Of a stretch of DNA of 43,393 nt, positions 22,894 through 33,306 are shown in pieces. The translations under genes and the position numbers were made by a program. The first letter of the stretch is position 1. The number at the start of each line of letters is the position of its first letter. The notes under the pieces were generated by a model. It did not search any database and was not told where the DNA came from. It saw only the letters and a list, made by a program, of their open reading frames with translations. Source of the stretch: Antrodiella citrinella (taxonomy: Eukaryota > Basidiomycota > Agaricomycetes > Polyporales > Steccherinaceae); assembly GCA_004802725.1 (NCBI GenBank), contig SGPM01000242.1:1-43393 (forward strand). The letters run 5' to 3'.

Positions 22894-24825
22894 ATGACGA
22901 CCTCCGACACACGACGACGGAACGGATCAGGGCCGTCGCCAAGAGATACACATACCACCGATTTGGTCAGTCACTTTACATAGTTGTCGATATTCTGAAC
23001 TCAATCCAGGAATGAACACAGATTACACAACTCCAAACCCACCTCCAAGTCCACATCGCACGCACCTCACTGTTGCAAGCACGTCTCGCAGCCACACTCG
23101 ACGAGTTCGATGCCGTCCAAGTCGCCCATGCACATGAGCTTGCGCGGGAACAGAGGGAGAAGGCCGGGTTGGAAGCGAGTGTAGGATGGTATGCAAGACG
23201 GGTGAGGGAGGTGGAAGCGGAGAGGGACGACTTGCGGGACTCGGTGTCGTTATTGGTCACAAAAGGTGAGGGCAATGGAAGACGTGGGTATAATCTAAGC
23301 TTGAAGCTAATTGAGGTGTGTTCTGTTTTGGATGGTGTTGATGTGCGTAGTTGAACAGAATAATGACCTCAGGGAATGGCCAAGGAGTCAAATCCATCTC
23401 ACAACAACCCTTGGTACGCTCTTGTTCTCGTTATCTGTATTCCTGACGCAAACCTTGTCCCGTATCTGCAGACCCACTAGCTTCTCCAGACCATCCATAT
23501 ACCCATCCAGACGCTGAGACTTCATCTGCCGCCATCGCAGCAACCGTCATATCCACCCTCCGTGCCGACCTCACCAAAGAACGCACGACGAACGCCCGGG
23601 TACTTGACTACGCCGAACATGAGATTCTGCGCCTCCAAGCACAGATCGCACGAAGGGACGCCGAGCTCCAGGCGTGTATTATGCATAGCCATACGCGCGA
23701 CCTGGGCGAGGAACTCGAAATTCAAATAGTTTCGGATTGGACCCCTGCGGGAAAGGAGAAGAGCAAAGGCAAAGGGAGGGCTCGTATCGAGGCGTCGAGT
23801 CTGTCGAAAGAGGAGGTGTTTTCTGTCATGGGGATAATGGGTGCGAGGAATAAGCAGCTGGAGGTGGAGGTCCGCCGTTTGCAGGATCGAGTACGTTCTC
23901 TCGGTATTCCCTTACCTCGTAATCTCATTGCGCCCATTTAGCTGCAGGATGCTAAGACCCGCACGGTATCCCGATCTGCTAGTACGACGCCTAGAGTGGC
24001 GCCAACCTTGACACCTGATCAAGAACAAGCAAGGAATCCTCATTCGAGCGTCCTGCAGGATATGCAGACGCAGATACTACGGTTGTCTGATGTGATAGAT
24101 GCATTGCAGGATGAAAGACGCGCTGCTCAGAGCATGCTTGAACGCGACCGGACGAGTCAGATTGATGGACAGGTATGCTTTCGTGGTCGACTCAACGCGC
24201 ACTTGTATCTCAATGTCGTCGCGTCTATCCGCAGGGCACTTCACAACGCGTATCCGACGATCCTTCCCCACAGCCCCCCTCATCAGCCTACAACAACGAC
24301 CCGAATGACATCCTCTCTAGCGAGGGTGAGGAATCTATGGATCTAGCGACACCCCTTCAGCCTACCATCCTCTTGAGCCCAACGAGTCTCCGCGTCCTGC
24401 ATCCACAAACACCACTCCTAGCGTCACCTACCCCTCCGGCAGCGGCCCACGTTGACCCTGCGAATATACCACTCCCTGCCTCCCCCTCACCTCCCCCGGA
24501 AATGAGTCCCTCCCCACCACCTATTCCCATCCCAGGACGCCCCGTTGACAACGATGACGCTGTATCTGATTCGCAGCCAGTTCCTTCACGTCCGAGGTCG
24601 CAGGCGGAAGAGAAGATGAACGCACTGGAGTCTGAGCTTGTACGTACGCGTACGGATATTTTACAGCGCGGTGTGACGTTGCAGACGCTACAACGTGTCG
24701 TGGATTGGTTGCCCACGCATATCCATCCCAGTCCCAGTGGGTCTCATGGTGATCACACTGTGTCTGTGGTGCGCGAAGAACAGGGCGATGTTGAAGAAAG
24801 GCTGGATGAAGACGATGTTGATTAG
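22894..24825 (+). CDS. Coiled-coil protein of unknown function
   Basis: Six exons (22894-22965, 23022-23265, 23351-23413, 23472-23890, 23942-24172, 24235-24825) join in phase to 539 residues. The start at 22894 was chosen because it puts exon 1 (MTTSDTRRRNGSGPSP) in phase with the coiled-coil exon. An ATG at 22845 is in another frame and needs a poorer acceptor. Heptad-like helices lie at about residues 25-105 (ARLAATLDEFDAV, EAERDDLRDSVSLL), 150-200, 230-265 (NKQLEVEVRRLQDR) and 290-335. A proline- and serine-rich, probably disordered stretch follows (SPSPPPEMSPSPPPIPIP), then a final helix (EEKMNALESELVRTR) and an acidic tail. There are no membrane segments. A scaffold or cytoskeletal role is possible but not shown. 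Confidence 0.7.
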
Positions 24826-25328
24826 AGCCAGGATGTGACTCAAGGTTTTTCTTTTTTTGCTTTGCTTTGATTTTGCGGTTTGCTCCGTCTGTATGTTGTT
24901 CAAACAGATTTGTCGTGCTCGTGTCTTTTTTTCTTGCTTTGGTATACTATATGACTCAACGGACTAGGCAGATGTATATGGATCTCTTTGCTGGCTTAAG
25001 CTCTCTCTTCTAAGGTTCTTTCTCGCCGATGCAGATATGTGTGAATTGAAAAGCCCTATAGCTATGTTTGCGTCGCAACGCACCCATTAGCAGTCAAGAA
25101 ATCATTCATAAAACATATGCGTACTAAAGCTACAGTATCTGAGACAAAATTTCACGGTGACCGTCCGCGTGCGGCTCACTGATCTCGATTCGGAGTCATG
25201 GTATCACTCATTCCGCGGCGGAATACTCTCCGTATCCCATACACCTACTATATTGACGATCAATAGAGTGATGCATGAGTGCCAGACGGGTACTTACTCT
25301 TACTAACCCGTCTCTCGTCTCTTCGTCC
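24826..25328. other. Intergenic; T-rich 3' flank of the coiled-coil gene
   Basis: The first 120 bp are T-rich, as expected for a 3' untranslated region and polyadenylation zone. No further gene is seen before the end of family X copy B. Confidence 0.5.
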
Positions 25329-26624
25329 TCAACTTTCTTCACGTCGTCGCTTCACCACACGGCCCGGGGCCACGTCGTCGCCACCGTGGATGTCATCGTT
25401 CATGTCCTCTTCCATGATGGGGTTGACAGAGGGACCACTGCTGGGGTAATCGCCAGTAGCTAGGGCCTTACACCGTACACGGAAGAATTCAGCTCCCGCG
25501 ACCCAAGTCTCGAACTCGGGCATCTGAAGAATTTCATCGAGTTCCTTGCTGATACGTTCCGCCAAAGCCAGCAAGCATTCGAAACACCGCATCATCCTCA
25601 GCGGGACTTCGAGATTCCAACTACGGCCAATGATTGGATATACCACCTTCCGAACGGTCAATTATCTGTAAATGCAGTGCAGACATCACTCACCACCTGA
25701 TCATTGATCCACGTCCCCACGAGAAGCTGCACCGTAGAGTCGACATACGTGGCAGCATATACCAGTCGCTCGGGAAGACCCATTGCCCGCTGTTGATGCA
25801 AAGAGGTGGCGACGGACATCGCTACCTGCCGCTGTGCTTGCTTCTCATATCTGACCTTGTCCTCGAACAGAAAGACCGGAACGTAAGGCCAATTCCTCGG
25901 TGTACTGCCGCGACAATCTTGCATCGATTTGTGGAGCAGCTGCGCGATCGGTGGGGGAGAAGTGGGGGTCGTCGTAGAGCGTAGTTAGAAACCTCTTGCG
26001 TCCATAAAAGTCGAACGCATCGTCCACCTCGTCGGCCTGGAGATCAGATGTCAGAATAGACTGTGAGTGTAGCCAAAAACAAAAACAATGGTACCTTAAG
26101 AGCGTTGAAGCCGATACATGGCACGTCTTCCTTCAGCAACATCTTCTCTTTCAAGTCGTCTATCTTGTAATTCTCTACGAAAGTAGTGTTTGTCACTTCC
26201 GACCACTTGCCAGTGGACTATTTTGCGCCGTTCTTGGTCACTCTAGCATCGTCGGCGTAAGTGTCTGGCCATAGGGGCGGTACACAAAGAAACATTGTTC
26301 AGTCCGCTCACTCGGAAGTCTCAGTGCTAATCTCCTTCCGTCTGTTCAGCTTCTCTTGCATCTCGGGGCTATAATCAGGCTTTCAGTTTTGAAGGGGTGA
26401 AATATAAGGATGACTCGTACGAAAGGGTAGACATGATGGTAGTCCCGCTGTAGAATGAATGTTGAGATCCCGCTTTGAAGTTACCGTTGTAGTATTCTGA
26501 CTACGTACTAGTACCGCTCCGAGAGGGCTTGGACCCTTTCACATTGGAACATTGAGTAAGAACATCAGTGATAAAAGAACGAAAATACTTACGAGGCGAG
26601 TTTATTGGGTGAATCTTCTGGCAT
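25329..26624 (-). pseudogene. Family X, copy B (deleted and interrupted)
   Basis: This copy aligns in order with copies A, C and D. It starts at ATG 26624 (MPEDSPNKLAS, then a GTAAGT donor), followed by PEMQEKLNRR, KEKMLLKEDVPCIGFNALK, RKRFLTTLYDDPHF, SRQYTEELAL, VPVFLFEDKV, GLPERLVYAATYV and, after an intron, SWNLEVPLRMMRCFECLLALAERISKELDE. It ends RVVKRRREES, a possible nuclear localisation signal. Two lesions are clear: an in-frame TAG shortly after RVTKNGAK, and a deletion of about 130 codons that joins EELAL directly to the VPVFLFEDKV segment in the wrong frame. The central EDK, RQVAM and GLPERLV elements are kept. It stands head-to-head with the small membrane-protein gene at 26882, with 257 bp between their start codons. 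Confidence 0.7.
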
Positions 26625-26881
26625 AGTCACGATTTAGAGACAAGACTCGAATTCGAGTCGCCGTCGAGGAAAGCAACTCATGCCCTTTTGGGATACGCCA
26701 CAAACGTTTCAACTCGCAGATTGCAGTTTACTGTAGTGACATTCCGAGAGCAGAGACTGCAGAGAGTTTACCATCGAATCGCGGGTACATCCCTTCACCG
26801 TGTCATCGAAGACCACCCGGGCTATCAGCCAGACGTTTAAACTCGTGAGTCGGGAAGGGGGACTACAGAAAGGTAGCGACG

Positions 26882-27214
26882 ATGGACGGAGAGCACGGTG
26901 ACGGCGACGGCGAAGAAGCGGAGGGCAATCCTCTCCTCCCGACTCACGCCCCTCCACCTCCATCTCCAACACCATCTGCACATGCACCCACACATTCTCC
27001 TCCTCCTCCGGCACCAGCACCAGCACCAGCACCAGCACCAGTCCGAACTTCAACAACACCCAAAGACCCAAACTGGCCGTCCCCATGGGAGGAAGACAGT
27101 ACCAAGGGCGTCTTGACGAAAATCGTGTGCGTGCTGCTCGGGGTTGCGATCCTCGTCGTGGTCGTCATGCTCTTCCTGTCGCTCCTCGTGCATATTTGGC
27201 GTGCGGTTGTGTGA
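26882..27214 (+). CDS. Small protein with C-terminal membrane segment (family U, copy 1)
   Basis: This is a single uninterrupted frame of 110 residues. The N-terminus is acidic (MDGEHGDGDGEEAEGNPLLP). The middle is proline/alanine-rich, with a short CCAGCA codon repeat encoding PAPAPAPAP. NWPSPWEED follows, then one strongly hydrophobic segment (VCVLLGVAILVVVVMLFLSLLV) and an 8-residue tail. This is the layout of a tail-anchored membrane protein with the N-terminus in the cytosol; the topology is inferred. Related but decayed copies lie at 28.3, 31.7-32.1, 32.2-32.5 and 33.0-33.3 kb. They share a PLLP/LLPPQRK-like element and a W(D/E) pair just before the membrane segment. No known family is recognised. 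It is divergent from family X copy B. Confidence 0.55.
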   Translation: MDGEHGDGDGEEAEGNPLLPTHAPPPPSPTPSAHAPTHSPPPPAPAPAPAPAPVRTSTTPKDPNWPSPWEEDSTKGVLTKIVCVLLGVAILVVVVMLFLSLLVHIWRAVV

Positions 27215-28270
27215 TTTGCTCGCGTCATCGGATTGACTGGAGGAGGCGGAGGCGGTGGAGGAGGAGATGTGAATGGGGTAGTGCCAACAAGGTGTACGAT
27301 GCCGGACGGGAGTATTGGTTACGTTCCTTAGAGACGCAGACTGAGGTTGGAGGGGAGAGGGGAGAGGGGGGATAGTGTGCCTATTGGGGTATGTTAGTAA
27401 CCTCGTTGTTTCCTTATTCATGAGACGTGGCATGTCGATACGTTGCGGGGGTGGTGGTCCGATATCTGGACGTTGATTCGGAGTCCGGACTCGCATTTGA
27501 TGATTGCAATTTCAACTTTGTGATTAGAGGACTTCAATACGGTGCAGTGACTATTAAGTAAATGCTTACTTTGTAGAGACCAGGATGCCATGGCACGTCT
27601 CCGGTGACAAGGTATGGAGAAGCTCCCCGGTTGACCAACCAGAAGGAGGTCAATGTGAGTGATTAAACGAGTAAATTCCCTCTTGGAGCGAGGATGAGGA
27701 CGGGACGGTGGTCGTAAATACATGTTGAATACCTCCGAACCGCGTCTACGTCTATCACGTCCTCGACGCAGACGAAGACAAGACACGAACACTCTGTCTG
27801 CTCTGACCGCCACATTTGTCTCCGGGCACGAGGGAGGCTCCGTGAACACGCAGTAGGGATACCATGCAGAGTGGCGCTATAGGGAGACAGTCCGTGTCCG
27901 AGTTAGTAACTTTGAACGGCACGCGATACGACGATACGACATACCGGCGCCGTGTATCTGATATTTACGCTCATCGCACGCTTTCTGTGGAGGTGGTGGC
28001 ATTTGGTATTTGGCTGAACGAGCTAGAAGTTAGAACGGGTGTGAAGTGGTTACTGTACTTTGAAACGTGTTAGCTCCTCGTTGGTTTCTGTATGTGCATG
28101 AGACCTGGATCGAATGCGATACGTGTTCACCCAGGTTAACGACTCACCATCGTGTATGACGATCATTCACGATTCTCCGGTTTCTGCTTGACAACGGATG
28201 TCATCCAGGGAGTCATGGACGCTCGGGTACTTGAGTAGCATCTTTGAAAGCTTTACGCTCGGGAGCCGAA
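27215..28270. other. No supportable gene; start of a family U-type flank
   Basis: The first 150 bp are purine-rich. From about 28080 the sequence matches the upstream flank of the other family U units (shared GATAACGACTCACCATCG-like and CACGATTCTCCGG blocks, also at about 31470 and, weaker, 32710). No protein gene is supported between. Confidence 0.45.
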
Positions 28271-28357
28271 CGACGAGCTGAAGCAAAACACCAACCAGCA
28301 GGTTGCCATCAGCCCGACGGCGACCGCCGACAAGCCAACTTGAGCGAGGGCGCGCAC
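28271..28357 (+). pseudogene. Family U, copy 2 fragment
   Basis: Only the start of the unit is present: the shared block GAGCTGAAGCAAAAC and, at about 28338-28352, a stretch encoding SQLERGRAP like QLERRRGSC of copy 4. At about 28358 the sequence passes into the C/D repeat unit (CACGTGGAATAAGCG), so the membrane segment is missing. Confidence 0.5.
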
Positions 28358-28614
28358 CACGTGGAATAAGCGTTCTCCCGCTCTGCTTCGTCTTGAAGTT
28401 GCTCTCTCCTTCCGAACTCCTTCTTCAACCTCTTTTTGTCCCATGTCGTCGTCGTTGTCGTCGTCGTCACCGTCCTCGATGTCGACTGTCCGATATAGTC
28501 TTGTGATTCATGCCGTCGGAGAAGTCGCTCGACGTATAATGCGTCCCGTCGTTGACGCTTCATCGTTGCAGAATTGCTCTTTGCCTGCGTTGTGTTTGAC
28601 AACGTCCTGGTCAT
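28309..28614 (-). CDS. Repeat-associated open frame (C side), doubtful
   Basis: A 101-codon frame runs opposite to family X copy C, with a threonine run followed by WDKKRLKKE and, later, ENAYSTW. The mirror copy at 37193-37426 keeps T-run, TWDKKRL and ESAYSTW. The two frames agree only over that part; upstream they are out of register. It may be a small decayed gene on the outer strand of the repeat unit or merely the antisense of a TCG-rich leader. Confidence 0.25.
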   Translation of the reverse strand: MTRTLSNTTQAKSNSATMKRQRRDALYVERLLRRHESQDYIGQSTSRTVTTTTTTTTWDKKRLKKEFGRREQLQDEAERENAYSTWCAPSLKLACRRSPSG

Positions 28615-28684
28615 TCTTCCGGGTTTCTTTCAGTGAGTCGACCCTTCTTTTCTGAACTTTGCAGCATCCTTCTGCGCCTTCCGT

Positions 28685-28760
28685 ATGATGAAAGAATTTA
28701 CTCAGCTCACTTCGACGCTAATAACGCACATGAGACAATTTCCTTATTAAAGTTCTCTGA
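28685..28760 (+). ncRNA. C/D-box snoRNA-like segment (repeat copy, C side)
   Basis: Box C ATGATGA (28685-28691) and box D CTGA (28757-28760) are 65 nt apart. An internal ATGAGAC resembles box C'. The body shares ACTCAGCTCACTTCGACGC with the segments in the importin intron and on the D side. It lies in a possible intron (28633-28829). No good terminal stem is seen, so function is uncertain. Confidence 0.4.
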
Positions 28761-29009
28761 CTTCCTTCATTTTTGTTCCTCGTGATGTTAGTTCATGAAC
28801 GACCGCTAATACTACGATTCGTTTCGCAGATCTCGCATTATCTTCTGCGGCGTGATGGTACGGTAGGTGGTTCTTTCAAGTCACCGTGCTCTGGCTATGC
28901 CTTCGGCCTCTTGTATCACACCCTTCATAAGCAATACATAATGTCCTGTCCTCGCTCTGCAGTCTATGCGATATTCTCTCCACTCTTAGCCGTCCTGACT
29001 CCTAAGGTA

Positions 29010-29228
29010 GGCCCGAGTCAGAGACGGCTACATCACGTGAAAGTCACGCGGGCCTCTCTGGCCACAACGACGCAACTTCACTTCCAACCAACGACGACAA
29101 TACATGTAAATGGTAGGCTGCTACATGCCCGGGATGAGTGGTGTAACCCCTTGTGCCTCCTGCGAGCTGGAAGTCGTCGAAAGCATCACGTGAATATCAT
29201 GTGATAGTAGTCGTCTCTGACTCGGGCC
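29010..29228. mobile_element. TA-flanked MITE, 219 bp
   Basis: The ends are exact inverted repeats, GGCCCGAGTCAGAGACG (29010-29026) and its complement (29212-29228), flanked on both sides by TA (and by a further matching G/C). Imperfect pairing continues inward to about 33 bp. The otherwise matching D side lacks the whole segment, which marks it as an insertion. TA duplication points to Tc1/mariner-type mobilisation. There is no coding capacity. Confidence 0.75.
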
Positions 29229-29343
29229 TACGTTACGTTGCGGTGCGCAGTGTGACTGGGAATTGTCACCGTCACATCGTGACCTCAGTTTTGCGATCTC
29301 TGCGACACGTCTCTGTCTGCCAGTGTCTACATCGCAACTAAGT

Positions 29344-31411
29344 ATGCCAGGCAAACGACGGCGTGAAGAATCAGACAACGACGGTGACGAGTAAGTACTT
29401 CTCTTGTCCATCATGTCGTGTTCTTAACGTGGCGACAAAAGCGACTAGCCCCTTTTAGTGCAACTGTACGTACGAATCAGCATACTACAACGGCGAGACT
29501 TGACTCTGACTATCATTCTACAGCGACACTACCAATATAACCGAGATCCCGTACGATTGACATTGTACGTGTGCTTGCTGAAAGGCTTAGGCTGACGTCC
29601 CGGTCACAGCCCCGATGTGCGCGACAAGCTGGAAAAGCTGGTCAAAGGCAGAACAGGGGATGCAAGTCAGACATCCTCGTGAGCGGATTGAGCAATCTTT
29701 GTATTGCGCACCAAAACACTTACATTATCGATTCCTAGAGTGGCCAAGGACGACGTCGAATGGACCAGGTGGGCTACATTGGCAGGCGTTGTCTTGAGAC
29801 CGGATTGCGACGCAGATGACTTCAAAGGGCTGATTTTGCGGAAGGAAGACGTACCATGTATCGACACGGACGCTCTGAAGGTAGCATTGATCATTTTCCC
29901 TGCTACACTCGCAGCTCATGCTGACATTTCAACGCCAGATCGACGATACGGACGGTGCGGACATGTTTCGATGCAAGCCGTATCTCACTGCGCTCCACGA
30001 TGATCTTCGCTCCTTCCCTGACGATCGGCGTGCGACTCGTCTCAAAATCGATTCCAAATTGTCACGGCAGTATCTCGAGGTACTGGCCTTGCTGCACGTT
30101 ATTGTGAATGGCACCACGGCCGAGATATTTGAGAACAACGAGGCCACGAGGCGTACCGCTTCTGATCTCTTCCTCCAAATAGCATTTGGTTCTTGTCTTC
30201 AAAGTCCTCTCTCTGAAGACCGTCAACGTGTTTCTGATGATAAAGAAACGCTTTTCTCAGTGAAGTACGTGTATGCTTTCCGTTTGCGTGCGCTTGATTG
30301 ACAGATTGTCATCAGGATGGAAATAGAATTGGCTCTGCCCTACGTGCGGGAGGCGACAAAAACAGCTATAGCGGATGCTGTTGCCATCCACTCACTTCCA
30401 CCTAATCTGTTAGAGGTGATCAAGGAGACAAGTGTCCTATCAATTGTTTCCAAGCGATTGCGCACAAGTCTCCTCAGCGGATCTCCGTTCTGGCCTTCGT
30501 GCACGAGGACAAGGTCGATGCCGTCGATCAAGCACAACGGCAGACAGCGATGTACATCGCCTCTTCTCAATATCAACGTAAAGCGTTAGGATTACCAGAG
30601 AGACTTGTATACGGCGCCACATATGTTGGGTCTGTAATGATGATTCTCGTGGGGAAGTGGGAAGGACACCGGGTGGTAAGTGATGCGACTACTCCGCGAG
30701 TAATGGTTATTGACCGTTCGGAAGGTGGTGTCACCCATCCACGACTACATGTGGAATCTCTCAAATCCATTGGAACTGATACAATGTCTGGAGTACTTGC
30801 TGACTTTAGCGGGCCATATCAGCAAGGAGCTTGACGAAGATCTTAAGATGCCTAAATTCCTGGATCGGCTGCCAGAGTATGGAGACCCTCGCCTTAAATG
30901 GCGCTCACCACTAGGCACCGTGATTGTGCATCCCGCGGACGGTGACAACGATGCGGAGGCGGCAGAGCAAGATGATGACTTCGTGTGGGACGCCCGCAAA
31001 CGTCTGTGGCGACGGCGTTGTGATATCCAGCAAAGTGGTTCGGACGACGACTCGGAGGAGGGATTTACTGACGACGAGATAGATACTATTCTAAATAATG
31101 GCGCACTCCTGAAGATGCTGTTAATGTGCATGCGGGATAGCATGATGGAGGCAGATGCGCGGAAGAAGGGGATCGAGGCGTGGAACGAAGAAGTGCAACA
31201 GTAAGTCCGCGCCTTGGTTTCATGCTCCACTCTTGCTGACTATCCATCCAGGAATATGGGAGAGATCGAGGACCCCATTGAGAACGAGAACAGTCCCCCG
31301 TCGGCATGTCTTGATGTATTTTTGGCACGGATGGTCATCGGTGAAGTTTTGTACATTGCGTCGGACTGTAGCTTTAGTACATGTACATATGTTATATACA
31401 TAATCTGTTGA
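29344..31411 (+). pseudogene. Family X, copy C (frameshifted; fullest copy)
   Basis: Exon 1 (29344-29390) encodes MPGKRRREESDNDGDE. The following exons contain VAKDDVEWTRWATLAGVVLR, DADDFKGLILRKEDVPCIDT, FRCKPYLTALHDDLRSFPDD, LEVLALLHVIVNGTTAEIF, MEIELALPYVREATKTAIAD, LAFVHEDKVD, RQTAMYIASSQYQRKALGLP, VGSVMMILVGKWEGH, then past a GTAAGT intron SPIHDYMWNLSNPLELIQCL, AGHISKELDEDLKMPKFL, an acidic stretch with SGSDDDSEEGFTDDEID, and KKGIEAWNEEVQQ. A last exon after 31253 adds MGEIEDPIENENSPPSA. Against copy A, 23 nt replace 27 nt between about 30426 and 30448. This net loss of 4 shifts the frame just before the EDK segment. No splice pair that would restore it is obvious. Family unknown. Confidence 0.7.
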
Positions 31412-31628
31412 GGTTCAATGACTCGTCCAGGACCACGGTGCATACTTAACGGCGAGACGTGTTAACCCGGGATAACGACTCACCATCGCGACAATAATTC
31501 ACGATTCTCCGGATCCCTGCTTGAACACGAACCGGCGATCTGGAGAGTCGTGGACGTTCTCGAGTACCTGATAGCAGCTTTGGACATGGACTTTCACCTG
31601 TCGAGAATGATCAGCGCTCAAATCAGAT
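31412..31628. repeat. Family U upstream flank
   Basis: This stretch (GATAACGACTCACCATCGCG, CACGATTCTCCGGATCC, then a GAGTCGTGGACG block) is a diverged copy of 28090-28270 and resembles 32700-32850. It precedes the shared GAGCGGAAGCAAAAC block at 31629. Confidence 0.55.
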
Positions 31629-32133
31629 GAGCGGAAGCAAAACCCACATCCACATAAACCAAACAGGGGCCGACTTCGTCTTCACGTCTTGATCCTCATT
31701 AACCCCAAGCCAAGCGGTTTCAAACTCAGCCAGGTCCTAGGGTGAGGTGTACCTATAGCTTGACTGCCCCAAGCAAAGCATCAGTCCGACAAGCCGACTC
31801 GAGCGAAGACGCAGGACCGTCCACCCAACAACAACAACAACAATAATAACGACGGCGGCGGCGGCGATTCTCCTGTCCCCGCAACGCAAAGCTACCACTT
31901 CACCTTCACCTCCACCTTGCCTTCCCAGTCTCCAGCTCGTGTGGGACACGCTAGAGGGTCTGCGCTGGCGCCTCGCCCTCACGCTCCTCCCCGCCTTCGT
32001 GATCATGCTCGTGATCATGTTCTACATGTTCTTGTGGTCGGCTATCACGCGTGTGGTTTTTGACAGCAGCCTTGGGGACTTGGACATCCACCTGTCGAAC
32101 ATAGTGACCAACGCGTCGGGAGCCGAACGATGA
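31629..32133 (+). pseudogene. Family U, copy 3 (small membrane protein, decayed)
   Basis: After GAGCGGAAGCAAAAC (31629), one frame runs through a CGA-rich start (RRRRTVHPTTTTT), LLSPQRKATTSPSPPPC, then VWDTLEGLRWR and a hydrophobic segment (LALTLLPAFVIMLVIMFYMFLW), ending NIVTNASGAER at 32133. LLSPQRK and VWD correspond to LLPPQRK and VWE of copy 4 and to PLLP and PWEE of copy 1. No convincing ATG opens the frame; the poly-CAA/CGG tracts there may have slipped. Confidence 0.45.
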
Positions 32134-32203
32134 TCGGAAGCAAAAGCCCCGCCACCACCAGGAAACCAAAAAGCCAACAACGGTGGACTTCTTCATTCAC
32201 CTA

Positions 32204-32486
32204 CGTCTGCGCCATGTCCACAACCACCAGCCCGACGCCCACCCTCAAGCGAAGGCTATCCCACGGGGAGATGCAGAGAGAGGAGTCAGAGCCAGGGACT
32301 CCCGGCAACGCCAACACCAAACTCAAAGACGCAGACCAAGGGGCAACGCCGTCCCAATCCCAATCCCAACGTTGGCGAAGACATGTCCTGTTCCCCCGCC
32401 ACACGCAGAAACCCCCACCGCTCCGCCCCGCTCCGAAACCACACCGAACCTTGAAACGCCGGAAGAATGACGACGACGACGGCTGA
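32204..32486 (+). pseudogene. Family U, copy 3b lacking the membrane segment
   Basis: A 94-residue frame follows the shared block GATCGGAAGCAAAAGC (32132). It encodes MSTTTSPTPTLKRRLSHGE, a Q/S run, VLFPRHTQKPPPLRPAPKPH and ends KRRKNDDDDG. VLFPRHTQKPPP parallels the PLLPTHAPPPP and LLPPQRK elements of the other copies. The hydrophobic C-terminus is absent, so it is either a truncated copy or a soluble variant. Confidence 0.35.
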
Positions 32487-32639
32487 GGCTAGCTTTTGAG
32501 AGGCTTGACTCTTGACGATCGGCGTGCTCGTGTTGTGGGGGTTCTTCGGGGTCTGTATGATGATTATGCTCGGGTGGGATTCGGACTTGAGTGCTCAGAC
32601 TTGAGGAGAGTTGGAAGCGAGAGAAGGCGTAGTTAGTGT

Positions 32640-33306
32640 CCCTCGTTGTTTTCGTCTCGTACGTGAGACCTCTGGCGCGGATGCGTGAGATCGACGATAC
32701 GCGTTTATCCAGGATAACGACTCAGCAACATCGGGTATGGGATGACAACAATACGATCCGCCGGTTCCTTGCTTGAATACGGACCCATGAATGGTGCGCC
32801 TTGGTCGCTCGAGTGATCGATAGCGGCTTTGGGACCTGTCGACGCTGGATGAGCGGAAGCAAAACCCGACCTCCCATCTTCAACCGAACAGGGGCCCACG
32901 CCTACACTTTCTTTTATCTCCACCCCCAGCATCAGCAACTTGAGAGAAGGCGAGGGAGCTGCAGAGAGACATCATTAGCGACGCTAAACCTAGCCACAAC
33001 AGAGATGCAGACAGACGAGTACCGTCCAACAACTCCAACAACGCCGGCGGCGAAGACGAATAAAAGGAATGTCCTCCTACCCCCGCAACGCAAGAACAAC
33101 AGATCAGCTACTACTACATATTCTCCTTCTTGCCCGATGCCAATAGTCCCGTATGGGAGGTCCTGGGAGTCCTGTTCTTCCTGATCAGCCTCGTCGTCCT
33201 GTGCATGGTCGTCGTGATGTACCTGTCGTTCGTGGTGGCGGTGGTGGCGTGTGTGTTCGTGTGGTGGGACCGTGTGATTGCGAGTGTCGCGGGGTGGGAG
33301 ACTTGA
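32640..33306 (+). pseudogene. Family U, copy 4 (small membrane protein, frameshifted)
   Basis: The unit has the shared flank (GGATAACGACTC at about 32712), the block GAGCGGAAGCAAAAC (32851), then a frame with QLERRRGSC, MQTDEYRPTTPTTPAAK and NVLLPPQRKNNRSA. The membrane part, SPVWEVLGVLFFLISLVVLC followed by MVVVMYLSFVVAVVACVFVWW, is open but in a different frame from about 33120. It ends near 33306 (IASVAGWET). No intron that would join the two is evident, so a frameshift is likely. Confidence 0.5.

Larger units (their letters stand above)
28358..29343 (+). repeat. Upstream arm of the C/D inverted duplication (C side)
   Basis: From CACGTGGAATAAGCG at 28358 up to the copy C ATG, the sequence matches the reverse complement of about 36660-37398. 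Shared stretches include TTTGACAACGTCCTGGTCATT, ACTCAGCTCACTTCGACGCT, ATCTCGCATTATCTTCTGCG and GTCTACATCGCAACTAAGT just before the ATG. Inside, a GTGAGT donor (28633) and CAG acceptor (28829) bound a possible intron that holds the C/D-box segment. The C side differs by carrying the TA-flanked MITE. Confidence 0.75.

Noticed and set aside
27015..27042. CCAGCA tandem repeat as a microsatellite of its own
   Set aside because: It lies in frame within the family U gene and encodes a proline/alanine run, so it is described there.
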